A model generated the notes under the pieces. That model ran no database searches, had not been told where the DNA came from, and saw nothing but the letters and a program-made list of their open reading frames with translations. DNA of 64,000 bases from Taiwanofungus camphoratus (taxonomy: Eukaryota > Basidiomycota > Agaricomycetes > Polyporales > Taiwanofungaceae), in contig CP021225.1 of NCBI GenBank assembly GCA_003999685.1, forward strand, positions 806,001 through 870,000. The letters are read 5' to 3'. Below are positions 9,632-21,225 of the stretch, in pieces. The position numbers and the translations under genes were made by a program. How positions within the stretch are numbered: the first letter of the stretch is position 1; the number at the start of each line of letters is the position of its first letter.

Positions 9632-11787
9632 ATTGTCTCCTCGTCAGTGATCATCGATTGTTGGGTTCGTGGTGCTTCTGTTTGTCGGACCGCCTCCAAC
9701 GTTGCTACTGCTTTTGCAAATTCCCCATCTGCCTCGTCCATTGCACTCATCTTCCTTGCCATGTCGATCTCCGGGAATCTCAGGTCAAGTGAGTGTAGTG
9801 CATTGGCTTGGATCTCGTCTTCAAGTTCTTGGAATCGGTTCTGTGTCATTCGTGCGTCAGTAGTGGTCTTACTGTTGCGTCTGTACCTTGTTGTTTCTCT
9901 TTCTGTTGCCTTTTCGCCCTCCTTCTCCTTTTGCTCATGTTGTTGTTGGTTGCGAGTAACCATGTTCCATGCTCCCGTGGTCATTCCATTGTTCATGGGT
10001 GGTCTGGTTGGTTGCGTCTTTGGCATGCCTACCTTGTGTGAGCGGACTGGGCAGTTCCTGAAGTTCGCCGTGTGTGGTCCTTTGCACGCTGCGCAGGTAT
10101 AGTCGTGTTTGCATTTGTCTAGGTCCATCGGGTCTTCACCCTGCTCTTCTGTGCATTCCTGGCAAACGTGGTCAGCCTCTGCATGCTCACCTGCGCATAG
10201 CCTGCATATGGTTTTGTTTTTGCATCTTCCCCCTGAGTGGTCGAAGGACCAGCAATTGTTGCATTGGAGTACCGGTGGTCGGTCTGCATATCTCTTTACC
10301 TCTGCAAATCGGCCTGCTATGGCTAGATTTTTGATTCTCTTTACCAGGTGTTCTGCGTCCTCTTGGTTTGCCAGGGCAATGACTACTGAGGAATAGAAAA
10401 GTTGTTTTACGTCTGATGGGTGTCGCATCCATCTCGGGAGCTGTAGGATTTCCATTTTCGCATAGTCTGGGTTGTTGTCCTTGAGTTCTTGGTGGATTTC
10501 CTCTGGTGTTGGTATGTTACTGGTGTTTTCGTTCCATGTACTCACGCCGTTAACCTGTATCTTGTACCATGGTCTATCTGCCCGGACTCGCGTCGCCCGG
10601 TCTCCTGCTATTAGTTCCGTAAATCTATTAGCGAATGGGATCAGCTCGGTTGCCTGTTGGTCAGCCCGTACAAACACAATGCAGTTGTTTTGTGGGTTGT
10701 ACTTTACGTTTACAACCCGTATGTGTTTACTGTCTTTGTACTTCTGCAGTTGTTCATTAATGTCTTGGACCGTCTGCGCTTCTTTGGGTCGTTTTCCCTC
10801 GGGTGCGCCATCCTGAATTTCTACAATGAGGCGGGAGGGGTGGTGTGCTGCTAGTGGGTTAGTCGGTAGGGTTTTGCCTTTTTTCATGTCTGTTGCTGGG
10901 TTGCGCGCCTTTGGGACTATTGGTCTACTGACTGCTCGGACGTTAGTTACGGTTGACGGTATGGTCTCTGTCTGGGGTGGTCTCGTTGATGTGCTTATCT
11001 CTGTTACTCTTGCCTCATCCCTATCCTCTCCTCTTTTCCTGCTTGTTGAGTCCCCTTGGTTGGTTGCCCTCGTTGAGTATGCCAGTTGCGATTCTATCTG
11101 GTCCATTCGTGTTGTGAGCTTCGCAAGTGATGTTGCTATCTGTGCAAGGTGGTCCGTTCCTTGGTCTTTAGCGTTCTTTGTTGTTTTGTTCTCTCCATGG
11201 GTTTGTCCATTTTGGGTTCCGGTCTGGTTGTGTTTGTCGGTGCCTAGTGTGAGTCTCTGAGTGATGATCTTTGCGCCCTCTAGGATAGTTGTGGTGAACT
11301 CAGCGTGATTTGACATTTGGCTCAGTATCTCTGTTACCCCCTTCATCGCCTCTTCTAGATCTCTCATCATATCCTTTCTTGTTTTCTTCTTATCGTTATC
11401 TGTTATCGTCTCCATCTCGTGATCTATTTCACTATTAGTATTGAATATATCTGTGTTGAACTCAGCGTCAGGTGGGTCGTCATATGATACTACACTTCTA
11501 TTGTCTCTTTCGAGGTTTGATGGCGTGGACTTGTTCACCTCCTCTCGTGTTAGCATTATTCCTTCCATGGTTCCTTCCTGTCTATGTTTTGTGGGTGTTT
11601 TCGTTAGTCGCTCTCTCAGTCTTTTGGTTATTGTCTGTTTTTTCGGGGTGCTCAGTGTGGTCACTGTGTTATCAGCTTCCTTTCTCGCTCTCCCTTTTTC
11701 TATTACACTATTTACACTCTCGTTCCCCTTTTTGGGGTACGGGTTAGGTCTGTGACCTTGTTGGCCAATGGCCTCGTCTTTTGGCAT
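9625..11787 (-). CDS. LINE ORF1: RNA-binding gag-like protein
   Basis: The frame encodes 720 residues. A long polar, Thr/Lys/Glu-rich N-terminal half is followed by a folded region (about residues 345-500, including YKIQVNGVSTW and PRWMRHPSDVKQL) typical of fungal LINE ORF1 proteins. Three zinc knuckles lie between about residues 508 and 580: CNNCWSFDHSGGRC (C-x2-C-x4-H-x4-C), CRLCAGEHAEADHVC and CAACKGPHTANFRNC (both C-x2-C-x3-H-x6-C). ORF1 proteins coat the element RNA to form the ribonucleoprotein that is reverse transcribed. Start at 11787 is the first ATG, 87 nt from the element's 5' end. The last 7 nt overlap ORF2. Confidence 0.93.
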   Translation of the reverse strand: MPKDEAIGQQGHRPNPYPKKGNESVNSVIEKGRARKEADNTVTTLSTPKKQTITKRLRERLTKTPTKHRQEGTMEGIMLTREEVNKSTPSNLERDNRSVVSYDDPPDAEFNTDIFNTNSEIDHEMETITDNDKKKTRKDMMRDLEEAMKGVTEILSQMSNHAEFTTTILEGAKIITQRLTLGTDKHNQTGTQNGQTHGENKTTKNAKDQGTDHLAQIATSLAKLTTRMDQIESQLAYSTRATNQGDSTSRKRGEDRDEARVTEISTSTRPPQTETIPSTVTNVRAVSRPIVPKARNPATDMKKGKTLPTNPLAAHHPSRLIVEIQDGAPEGKRPKEAQTVQDINEQLQKYKDSKHIRVVNVKYNPQNNCIVFVRADQQATELIPFANRFTELIAGDRATRVRADRPWYKIQVNGVSTWNENTSNIPTPEEIHQELKDNNPDYAKMEILQLPRWMRHPSDVKQLFYSSVVIALANQEDAEHLVKRIKNLAIAGRFAEVKRYADRPPVLQCNNCWSFDHSGGRCKNKTICRLCAGEHAEADHVCQECTEEQGEDPMDLDKCKHDYTCAACKGPHTANFRNCPVRSHKVGMPKTQPTRPPMNNGMTTGAWNMVTRNQQQHEQKEKEGEKATERETTRYRRNSKTTTDARMTQNRFQELEDEIQANALHSLDLRFPEIDMARKMSAMDEADGEFAKAVATLEAVRQTEAPRTQQSMITDEETIC

Positions 11788-11874
11788 GTTTCTATGTGTG
11801 CAGCACCTTTTTTCTGCTTTTTTCCGAGCGTGGGAAAATGACAGCTGTTGGTGGTAGCTACCAGAGAAGCGGTT

Positions 11875-11890
11875 CCCGCCCGTGCATTGA
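11875..11890. repeat. Right target-site duplication of the LINE (16 bp)
   Basis: This is the second copy of CCCGCCCGTGCATTGA, adjacent to the 5' end of the minus-strand LINE. It fixes the element boundary at 11874. Confidence 0.92.
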
Positions 11891-13497
11891 ATGGCAGGAA
11901 TATTTCTCCGAATTTAAAAAACGTTTCTGTATCCATTTCATGTTTACAAAAGGATGCCTAGTGTGCGCGAACATCTACTGTGCCGTAAACTCAGCAGATG
12001 CGCAGATGTGTTCAACATGGTTCCTAGAGGAACATGAACGCAGATCAAGGAGATTAGAACTGGCAGGTCTGGACTCTGCATTAGATTCGAAGTATAGCAT
12101 TGGCCACCAAAAATTGCAAGAGGACCATGAACACTTGTAGCTATTTCTTACTACTATATGCTATTAGTGATACTCATAACGAATGTTAAACATATGATAG
12201 GGAGATCTCGCAGAGAACATGACACGTAGCGCCAATCCGACGGGCTCCACCAACGCCTACAACTACCGTGATACAGTGGATTAATTCATGTGGAAGATCA
12301 AATAAATATAGCTCCTGGTACTTCGGCGTCGAATTTTGTTCTGAAAGTCTCATCGCCTCATCTATGGTACGTGTGCAGGCATACAGGATGTCAGCAATGC
12401 ACGCAAGCGTAATTGGATCAAAGAGTACTTGCCGACGCCTGTGAAGAAGTCACTGACCGGGATAGATTTGCCCAACTTCCACTTTTTTCTGAAATTGTCC
12501 AGAATATATGGAGGCGATATTTCGTAGTCAAAGCAGTGTACGGCCTTCCGGTTCAGTCAATTTTCTGAATCTCTACCTTGGGGGAGTGATCCATGACCTC
12601 TTTGAAACCATTTAAGGATCCGTCATCTTGGCTAAGAGTGATTTATCACGTTGTTTACTATGGCCAGTGAGATCAAGTGAACCCAACAGTGATTTGGAAT
12701 CACATACAATTGGAGATGCCAGAATCTGGCATAGAAGAGGGTATCAGGTGTAGTTAAATGGAACCCCTTGAAGGTGTTGAAGAAACATTTGACACGGTAA
12801 AGGCTGCCGTAGCCAGACAATTCTCGGGACCCGATCCCGCCATTAGGTTATAAAGCTTGCGAGTTTTCAAATTCGATATCCTCATGAGGTCTGAGACAGG
12901 GATATGGCTTGAACACCACTCATGATAACCCACGGAAAAAAAAAGACCAGGACGGTTGGAGAAGAGCATCAGTCATTGCATTGAGGTGTTTAGGGAGAAA
13001 TCTGCATAAAAACGGGTCCCTACGCACGAAAGCAGTGCTTCGCCTTTATTATCTTCCCCTTTCCAAGTCAGCTCTCGTCCTCCGAAGCCATACTTACCAA
13101 ATTCAAGTGAAGGAAGCGAGTAAATTCCGGCGAACTCAAGAAACCGGTTACTTTAAGTACTTATAATTGTGGTACGCAGTTTGCAGCCGACTGGACCTGC
13201 CGTTTTACAGTCAACCGAAAAAAAGGTTTCCGTTATTCTCGAACGAATGCGATTGGTTAGGTAGTGAAACCGACATGCCGAGTAATGCCAGTATTTGGAC
13301 GATGAATCATGGGGAGCACGGACGCGTCTATCGTTTTTTCGTTGTAGATGTGTTCCCACGTGATCATAAGAGGGCGCAGCGCGGTTTTAGTATATCGACC
13401 GACCGTTCACAGTTGATTCACACTCACACTCTGAAATCAACCTTGCTTGACAGTCAGGAAACGTAGCGAACTTGGAAGAGCTTGTTTTTACCACAGG
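11891..13497. other. Noncoding region right of the LINE
   Basis: About 1.6 kb contains only short unconvincing frames, and I recognise no protein family in it. The right end should contain the MED22 promoter. The left end was contiguous with 4970 before the LINE inserted. Confidence 0.45.
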
Positions 13498-14106
13498 ATG
13501 TCTGATATTCCTCAAACGGATGTCTCCCGTCCTTCTGCCCTCCCTACAGCCAAGCTTCTGCAGCGTCCTACGCAACCGCTGGTCGACCAGGATTCGAATG
13601 AATATTTGGATGCAATTGAGGAAGAATGGAATAAGAAGGTTGATATGGAGATTGAGACGCTAGTTGACGGCATGGTCGATCTCGTCGGTTTGGCCTCAGT
13701 GAGTGTTGCTGCAAGTATATCTAAGGTGCAGGAAAGATATTCCTGGCCCGCAGATTGGAAACAAGGACAAGTTTCGGGTTGCACAAGAATCTTTCCAGGC
13801 CGAATGCCGTGCGGAGTCGATGGCATGTCCCCATCCTTGTGTATAGACGGCTGAGTGCTCAGGATCGGACCCCAGATACGAGCAACACACTCTTTGCTCT
13901 CCATCATCCACTCTATGAAATTACTACTACTTCTGTCGGACGAGGCTCAGATTGCAAACCGGCGTGATGCCGAACTGCGCAGCGTTCAAATAGAGAAGGA
14001 GGAGCTCCAAAACAAGGTTGCTGATTTATTGGATGAGCTGTTGCACCCGCAAAATTCCACTGCCCCAACAGTGGAAAGACAAGGCGTGCCTATGGAGACT
14101 TCATGA
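13498..14106 (+). CDS. MED22: Mediator complex subunit 22
   Basis: Three exons (13498-13698, 13754-13822, 13876-14106) encode 166 residues. Characteristic segments are EYLDAIEEEWNKKVDMEIETL, the post-intron KDKFRVAQESFQAECRAESM, and IRATHSLLSIIHSMKLLLLL. Together they match the MED22/Surf5 (Srb6) family, a small helical subunit of the Mediator head module that bridges activators and RNA polymerase II. The second intron (13823-13875, 53 nt) starts with GC instead of GT (GCATGT...CAG). Splicing there joins the two conserved halves in frame, while no GT site nearby does. The length is normal for fungal MED22. Confidence 0.85.
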
Positions 14107-17100
14107 GCAAGACAAATATGAGTTCAGTCTTTATATTGTGCCGTTGGTCATATAATTCCATCTGCTCCCATGGCCCAGCCGTCGCCTGGTGGCATGCTAT
14201 TCAATGGCGTTGCAAACACTTGTCGCAGTCTACGTGAGTTATATATGATAGATGATTAGTTTTTTAATCCATAAGAGCCACACTAGGACTTGACATGGGA
14301 GCACACGAATTATCTGTTCTATTCTGCCTTCAGCATGTCTCTTTGCGATGACGGGCAAGCTTTACCGCACTGATTCTTTTGGAGAGCTCCTTTCGATCAG
14401 TAGTATCAGAGTGGGCTATTGACGAGCGATTGATTGTTGTAACATACCTACTATGCAATGCAGTCTCGTAGAATTGTCTTCTGGAAGTATTCTGAGGCTG
14501 GATCCCCTTACTCAAACCACGTCACTTATCAATCTATGGTATTCCTACGGTTTCCAGAGTCCAGAACGATACTTGTGAGGCGCCGTGATATCACGCGAAC
14601 TGAGTAACGAGTGGCAAAGCATCACTGTCTGCATCATTTCCGAACAAATTCAAAACTGGCAACTCGGAGATGTGTTCCAGGTACGATACATCACATTCGA
14701 CCTAGGTTTTGTCTCTTCGGGGGTTGATTAAGGACCACTGACTCCAATGGTGGCTGACACACCGGTCTGGACTGGTCTTCCTGTTGCAGCTTATTTTGAC
14801 CGTTGGGAAAGGTCAATCGAGTTCACTTCCTGGGAATGTCAGTCCTGACTAGGTACTCATCCGTCAGGAGAAAATGTGCCGTCGCAGGAGACCGTTGCCA
14901 AGGTATGGTCAGCCATGGATATGGTGAACCTTGTGTAAAAGTTGCATTTGATATTCGACCATGCTCTCGCCTTGTAGCAGCTCCATGCGGCCTTACTCCA
15001 CCAAGGGCCGTCAAACCCACCGCAGGCAAGCGAGGCAGTAAATACACGTATGTCGGCTAATGGATACCTTCTTAACTCTTGTGACCCTCTGCAGTAAGCG
15101 GTACCGGCCCATACCAATAAGACAAGGCGGAGAAACCATTGACCGCGATTCTCGTTCGATGCACAGAAAATTCGACAGGTATCGTGACACGAGGGGAATT
15201 TGGCAGGAAGTCCTGTCCTCTTGTCAACGAGCTTCCGTGCTCCTGTCAAGTGCTTCTACTGCGCATTGGTGTCACTGGGTTCGGGAACGATACAGTAGCC
15301 TGCCAGCTATTCGTCACATCACATTTTGGGAAAGGGTCCGTCAATATAATTTCTTTCTAGCTGCATCTTGACATATCGGCCCATAAAGCCAGTAGGTCCA
15401 TCGACAAGAAAGAGATTGTTGTAAGGGATCGGGAGAACAAGGGGTACGACGACACATGCTGTCAATGTAAGTCACCGCGTAACGGTATGGATAGCAATGA
15501 CATTACATTTCTTTCACCGTGAACATAATCCGCAGCTTGACACTTCGGAGACCTCGACGCTCGAGTTTTGCCAGACTACCCCGCGAGACTGAGGGGCAGA
15601 ATACATTGGAACATGTGCGCATGCGCACACTCGACATCATGAGGTGAAAAGCTCACGGAGGACATTGAGGAGCTTGTTTTCGAAATCCTGAACGAGTCAT
15701 TTGGTAATGGGTGATCGGTAGTCAAGCCTCAGATCAGAATTCAAGGGGCACACTCTATATGCCCCGAGACTTGCATGCGGCTTGACGATTGTGCGCCGTC
15801 ACTTATCGCTATTTTCAGTCGTTCCGACTTGTGAAGAGGCACCATGCTAGCGCGCAGACATATGCACGGGCAAGCGTAGCATGGTGGCCACGTCAGAGCG
15901 AGTGACCAATCCGTCTAATCAATTTCAACTTGTTTGCAGGCTTTCACCGGTCTATGAACCAGCTTTCGGGCACTCTGTTGAATTGCTGCAGATATTTGCT
16001 AGAACAACGTATTGTGCATCAGCGATAGCACGACCCTGTCCAATCTCGAGCGTTAGAGGTGGTTCTGCACATAAATTCAGGCACTTACACCAGCGGTAAC
16101 CTGATTTCCCTCGCGTAGGTAAGTTGGCCTTTCGAGGAAATGATCAGGCCGAGTATTGCGAGCACTCCGTGAGCTACCAGAGGCCCGGGCTTATGCCGGG
16201 GGTTTCCTGCTACCATTTCAGGCTCCACTTGGTATTCAGATCGGAATTTCAGAAAATTTGCGATTCAAACATATTCAAGAATGGCACATGGCCTTTATTT
16301 AGGAAACATAGGGGCACCTGCCATTCGGAGGGACGCTGCGACGCACCGGTGCTGGCAGAAAGTCTTCCTAGAGCATGCATGGTCTAATAAAGTAGGATAC
16401 TTTGAGAATCTAGCATTACTTTGCAAGCCAGATCAATGCTTGGCCCATGGTTTGTCTATATTTCTACACAATTCGAAAGGACCGAGGAGTGCCAAGGGTC
16501 CATTTCAATGATTATTATAGACGCCCATAGAGCGATAGTTGCTATCTCGAGATTCAAACACGATTTGTTCCCAAACCATTGTGTATCTTGGTCCACGCCT
16601 GGCTTCCACGCTGACCCACCGGGCTTATCTGGAGAGAAGAAGGCTGACGATTTAATCATTTCTTAGCGCTGCGCTATCTCACAGCACGTCGACCTTTCAA
16701 GCAACGCGAGCAGCGCACGAAGTTATGGAGATCATATGATGCCAACGTACCTAACCTATCAGTTCCAGCTCTTGTGATGATTTGAATCATGGCGCACCAT
16801 CTGCTCAGCGACTTTTCGCGCCCGGTGCCCATACGGGAGTGCAACCCATCTGTGTACCTATCTTGTACCGCTTCACGACCGTGATAACAATAATCATTCT
16901 CTCGGAGTGCCGTTGACCCCAATCGAGGTCTCTGCTGTGTATGCAACTTCTTGAATGAAGAGGAGAACCCTTCTCCTAAATGCGCTGACTTGTACGGACG
17001 CATCTCTCTCCGAAGTACGAACACAAGATCTTATCTCCCAGGTCGGACTTTCTTTTCTCGAAGTTTGTTGCTTTCCGTGGTTGAGATACCAGGTGGTAAG

Positions 17101-17353
17101 GTGCCCGCATGGAGGTTCTTTCCTTCAGAAGACCCCACCCCCCTGATTATCAGCCCGCCAATGATATGCGGGTGTGTTTTCCGAAAAAATTGCAGCACGC
17201 GTCACACATGCACTATTGTGAGCATGACAGATGCAGCGCTGTTCACTGCCGAAGCCCTGCAATGTATTTTCTGCAATGCTTCTCTGCGCGTATTTAAGGT
17301 CATGAGAAGGGCTCTCGACTTGCTTGACCCCTCCCCTCCTTCGGTTAAACAGC
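14107..17353. other. Gene-poor stretch
   Basis: About 3.2 kb has no gene I can support on either strand; the open frames are short and resemble no family I know. It includes a perfect 16-bp palindrome at 15614-15629. A TATTTAAG box near 17290, about 60 bp before the chitinase ATG, is a plausible TATA element for that gene. Confidence 0.4.
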
Positions 17354-19518
17354 ATGGTCCCTACCTGGTCTTCGTCCGCGCTCTTACTGAGCCTGTCTCT
17401 CTTGGGCTATAGCACACTCCAAGTCAGTGCATATGACAATACCAGGCAAGACAACGTGAGTAGCCAGATGCTTTCCTTATCAACTTACTGACTGCGTTCG
17501 GTGTCTCAGCTTGCTGTGTGAGTCTTGTGGTTCACTTCGCCCGTTGCATGGCTTATTTTACACGCGCTGCAGCTACTGGGGACAAAACTCGTATGGGGCG
17601 ACGGGTAGCGACACGTCGGACTACCAGCAGCCAATTTCATATTATTGCCAGGTGCGCCTCTTCCTGGTCTTTTTAATATACACGTGCTCAATTTGGTATA
17701 GGACGATATTATCAACGCGTTTCCTATAGCGTTTTTGAACGTCTTCTTCGGCGAGGGGGGCGAGCCCTCAATCGATTTAGCTAATGTACGCGAGTGCCCC
17801 ACTTCCACGTGCTCGTGTCTGACTCGTGCTTTTCATGGTAGACCTGCAGCACCAGCAACGACGCTGTCTTCGAGGGAACCCAGCTCCCGGACTGCAGCTT
17901 CCTCGCCTCTGATATCGAGACATGCCAGAATGCGGGCAAGATTGTCACCATGAGTCTGGGTGGTGCTACCGGTTCGGCTGGCTTCGCCAACGACAGCCAA
18001 GCGGAGCAGTTTGCAAACACTGTCTGGGACTTGTTTCTCGGAGGATCTAGCAGCACACGTCCCTTCGGCAGTGCGGTCCTGGACGGGTCAGTACGAGATT
18101 TCGCAATTGCGCTGAGTCGATAATAACAGCAGTGATACAGTATTGACTTGGATATTGAGGGTGGCTCTACAGAATACTTCCCAACTTTCGTATCTACCAT
18201 TCGCAACCTCATGAACGGCGGAAGCAAACAGTAAAGATTTTCCTGAGATGTAGCCCAATTGTTGTGGATGTTGACGATCGTGCAGGTACTATATCACGGC
18301 TGCCCCGCAGTGCCCATACCCTGACGCGTACGTCGGAAGGTTAGTGTCGTTACCCTTGCGCAATAAATCCCCTATGATGCTGAAGACTTACATAGCGTCA
18401 TCAACGCCGAGCCCTTCGACGCCGTTTATGTTCAGTTCTGTGAGCATTGAGAAGACGCATTTTGAGCTCTAATGACTCGTGCGTCAGATAACAACTACTG
18501 CGGATTAACCAACTACGACGATTCGAACGACTGGGATTTCGGCACTTGGTGGGTTTACGTGAGTGAGGCACGATGCATGTACTAATAGCCGTGCAGGGAC
18601 AATTGGGCCAAGCAAACTTCGCCCAACCCCAACGTCAAGGTCTTTATTGGCGCTCCTGCGGCCTCTGCTGCAGCTGGTTCAGGCTATGTCGACGCATCGA
18701 CACTCGGCACGATCGCACAGCAGACACGCAGCCAATACTCGTCTTTCGGAGGTGTCATGCTGTGGGACGCTTCGCAGGCTTATGGTGAGATCCTATCAAC
18801 TTGTCTCGTCAAGTCTTTGCTCACCTTCTGTGCAGCCAACAACCGCTATGACGAGCAGATCAAGAGCTCAATCACTTTGTCGGGTGCGTCAACCGTGGCA
18901 CCCACGACCCCAACATCGTCATCGACCCCTGCTCCTACGACGACTTCCACGCCGACGACGACGAGTTCAGCACCTGCGACTACTAGCACCGCTGCTGGAG
19001 CTGGTACATGTGCGGGCGTCGCCGCATGGGTATCGAACGTTGCCGTAAGTATCGTGTAACTCCCGATCACTCCATGCACCAAGCTGAAAGATTATTTGGA
19101 ATTAGTACGAGGGAGGCGACCAGGTCATCTACAAGTGAGTGTCAAAGATATACACAGATGCAGAATGTAAGCTCAATACTCTTGTGCACAGTGGTGATCT
19201 CTGGACCGCGAAATGGTGGAGCTACGGTGACACCCCAGGAGGTCAGCCTACTTGATGTTCCGTGTGACTTGTCTTGGATCTAATCTCGCACATCGTGTAG
19301 GCTCCGCTGGCGACTGGACTGACGATGGTGCATGCACCTCATCCGACTTGGCAAAGGGCGAATACGTGAAGGTGACATACCAGAGCAAGGTAGCCCCGAC
19401 GAATATTGGACCTAAGGTTTCGGCTGTTCCGAACCTGTCCTTATCGGCCGCTCGTGCTGCCGCAGCAGTCGAGACTGCGGCACCTTCCCGGAGGAACTCT
19501 AGGTTCTTCAGGCTTTAA
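17354..19518 (+). CDS. Secreted class III chitinase (GH18) with C-terminal CBM5/12-like module
   Basis: About 14 exons encode a secreted enzyme. Residues 1-27 or so form a signal peptide (hydrophobic [19 protein letters not shown]). The catalytic barrel begins with [14 protein letters not shown]. The GH18 active-site strand [10 protein letters not shown] supplies the DxDxE signature with its catalytic Glu. [14 protein letters not shown] and VYVQFYNNYCG are class III landmarks. A Thr/Ser/Pro-rich linker, probably O-glycosylated, leads to a C-terminal chitin-binding module of CBM5/12 type ([15 protein letters not shown], then [15 protein letters not shown]). The enzyme hydrolyses beta-1,4 chitin bonds in the cell wall or in prey and competitor walls. 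Exon 2 is only 8 nt (17510-17517), and without it the first barrel strand is lost. Confidence 0.9.
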
Positions 19519-19807
19519 ACGATATCGCAATTAAACACGACCCTGTACTAGGGCTGAGGTCCGCCTTCAGTCTGTTCGATGCATTTTTAAGCCCAAGAGG
19601 TTTAATACTTTCTTGCAGTATGTATCCCGGTCTCATGTATGCAGTCATAATCAATTGTTATCTTTTTTTGCATTCTGGCTCGGAGCTTACAGCCTGCAAA
19701 TGCTGGATAAAGTGAGAAGTACATATGACGTTGATCTCCCCACAAGCCAAGCCAATGGTTGCCCATTCCAACATTTATAGGCTAAGATACGATCGGTTGC
19801 ATGTGCT
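19519..19807. other. Chitinase to sulfite oxidase spacer
   Basis: A short noncoding spacer between two genes on the same strand. No feature was recognised. Confidence 0.4.
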
Positions 19808-21225
19808 ATGTTCTCATCAAGTATGGACTTCTCCGATGAACCAAACCATTCTGAAGAGCTGATTGTCCGAGGAGAGAAACCATGGAACGCTGAGCCCGAC
19901 ATTGCGAAACTCGTTGAACACTGTCACACACCGGAAGAACTAGTCTACTGTCGTAATCACTGTGAGTTCTATTCTCAAGCGCCTGGCTGACGCAGTTGAA
20001 TATTTATGTCACATGAGGTCCGGTGAAGGCTCTGGATCCCAACAAGTTTGTTGTGAGAATCGATGGTCTCGTAGAGCACGAACAGGAATACACCCTGAAT
20101 GACTTGCGAAAGCAATTTGAGCGTACCACCGTCGTTGCTGCGTTGCAGGTGCGAGACTATCACGTTGTCTGAGTCCCGACTTGTAGTCGTAAACTGATGT
20201 TCGGGTACGAAACAGTGCGCAGGTAACAGACGCAAGAAAATGGCGGAAAAGAAGCATAAAGATGTGGAGGGACTGTTGTGGGAAGAAGGCACTATCTGCA
20301 ACTGCAAATGGGCAGGCGTGAGTATGCGAGAGCTCCTGCGTCGCGCTGGCGCACCCGAGTTTGGATCGAAACCGGACAAAACTCGGTCAACTGCACAGAA
20401 CTTGCATCTCTGTTTCGCATCCCACGTCACAGCATGCCAAAACGATGCTTGGTTCGGAGCTTCGATACCACTGGAGAAGGCGATGGACGAAAACGGAGAC
20501 GTCCTCCTGGCCTATGAGGCGAGCACTCGCATGCTGAATGCCAGGTTGATACCCCTGAGCAGTTTCGAACCACAGATGAATGGTCGACCGTTGTCCCCAG
20601 ATCATGGCTATCCTTTGAGAGCGGTTGTGCCAGGATATTCCGGCGTCCGATGGGTGAAGTGGGTCGACAGAATCGCAGTGACTCAGCGAGAGTCGCCGAA
20701 TTTCTATCAGCAGAAGGATTACAAAGTACTCCCAGTCAAGGTAAGCCTTAGATGTTCCGGAATCGAACGGAAACGTCGTTCGCTGTACCTCATCGAGGTC
20801 TAACGCATCACTCTAAAATGCAGGTTCAGACGCACGAGATGGCCGACTCGGAATCATGGTGGTCGCGAATCCCACCGCTTCAGGCCAATCCACTGAATTC
20901 GGCTATCGCAACTATAAAATTTGCCCCACCAGCATTTCTTCATGTGAAAGGATACGCAGTTAGAGGACCATCTGGGCAGGTTGCGAAGGTTGAGGTCAGT
21001 GTCAACGAGGGCAGAACCTGGGAGCCGGCGATGATAACTTATCAAGAAGGGAGCTGGAGCTGGACATTATGGGAGGCAAGGATTGATTTAGGTGAGATGT
21101 CTGGTGAGAAGCATGGTAGGATATGGAGTCGGGCGACTGATGAGAGCGGGGAGACACAACAACCAGATATGGATTGGAACTTAAGAGGTGTAGCATACTC
21201 TGCGGTCGGGGAGAAGACATTCTAA
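19808..21225 (+). CDS. Sulfite oxidase (molybdenum cofactor enzyme)
   Basis: Five or six exons encode a SUOX-family protein. Landmarks in order: [48 protein letters not shown] with the Cys that ligates molybdenum, [41 protein letters not shown], and a C-terminal dimerisation domain starting near [19 protein letters not shown]. The enzyme oxidises sulfite to sulfate. There is no cytochrome b5 domain and no obvious targeting peptide, as in the plant type, so electrons may pass directly to oxygen (inference). A 57-nt GC-AG intron (20519-20575) splits YE from MNGRPL; it is a multiple of three without stops, so retention would add 19 residues. The start could be 19808 or 19823. Confidence 0.88.

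Larger units (their letters stand above)
4987..11874 (-). mobile_element. Full-length Tad1-like LINE (non-LTR retrotransposon)
   Basis: A 6888-bp element on the minus strand is flanked by perfect 16-bp target duplications. Read in its own direction it has an 87-nt 5' UTR, ORF1 (720 aa, gag-like with zinc knuckles), ORF2 (1381 aa, endonuclease, reverse transcriptase and RNase H), a 3' UTR of about 500 nt and a simple tail of four TCA triplets. Both ORFs are open from end to end. The domain order, the FVDD form of the polymerase box and the RNase H domain fit the fungal Tad1 clade of the I superfamily. Clade placement is by motif, not by a tree. Intact frames and identical duplications suggest that it inserted recently and may be competent to move. 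Confidence 0.93.

Noticed and set aside
5349-11755. Numerous plus-strand open frames opposite the LINE
   Set aside because: They are antisense shadows of two long intact ORFs, with Ser/Leu/Val-rich composition produced by the opposite coding strand.
15060-15371. Frame with a quinone-oxidoreductase-like flavour
   Set aside because: The resemblance is limited to a few residues and no nucleotide-binding motif or adjoining exon could be found.
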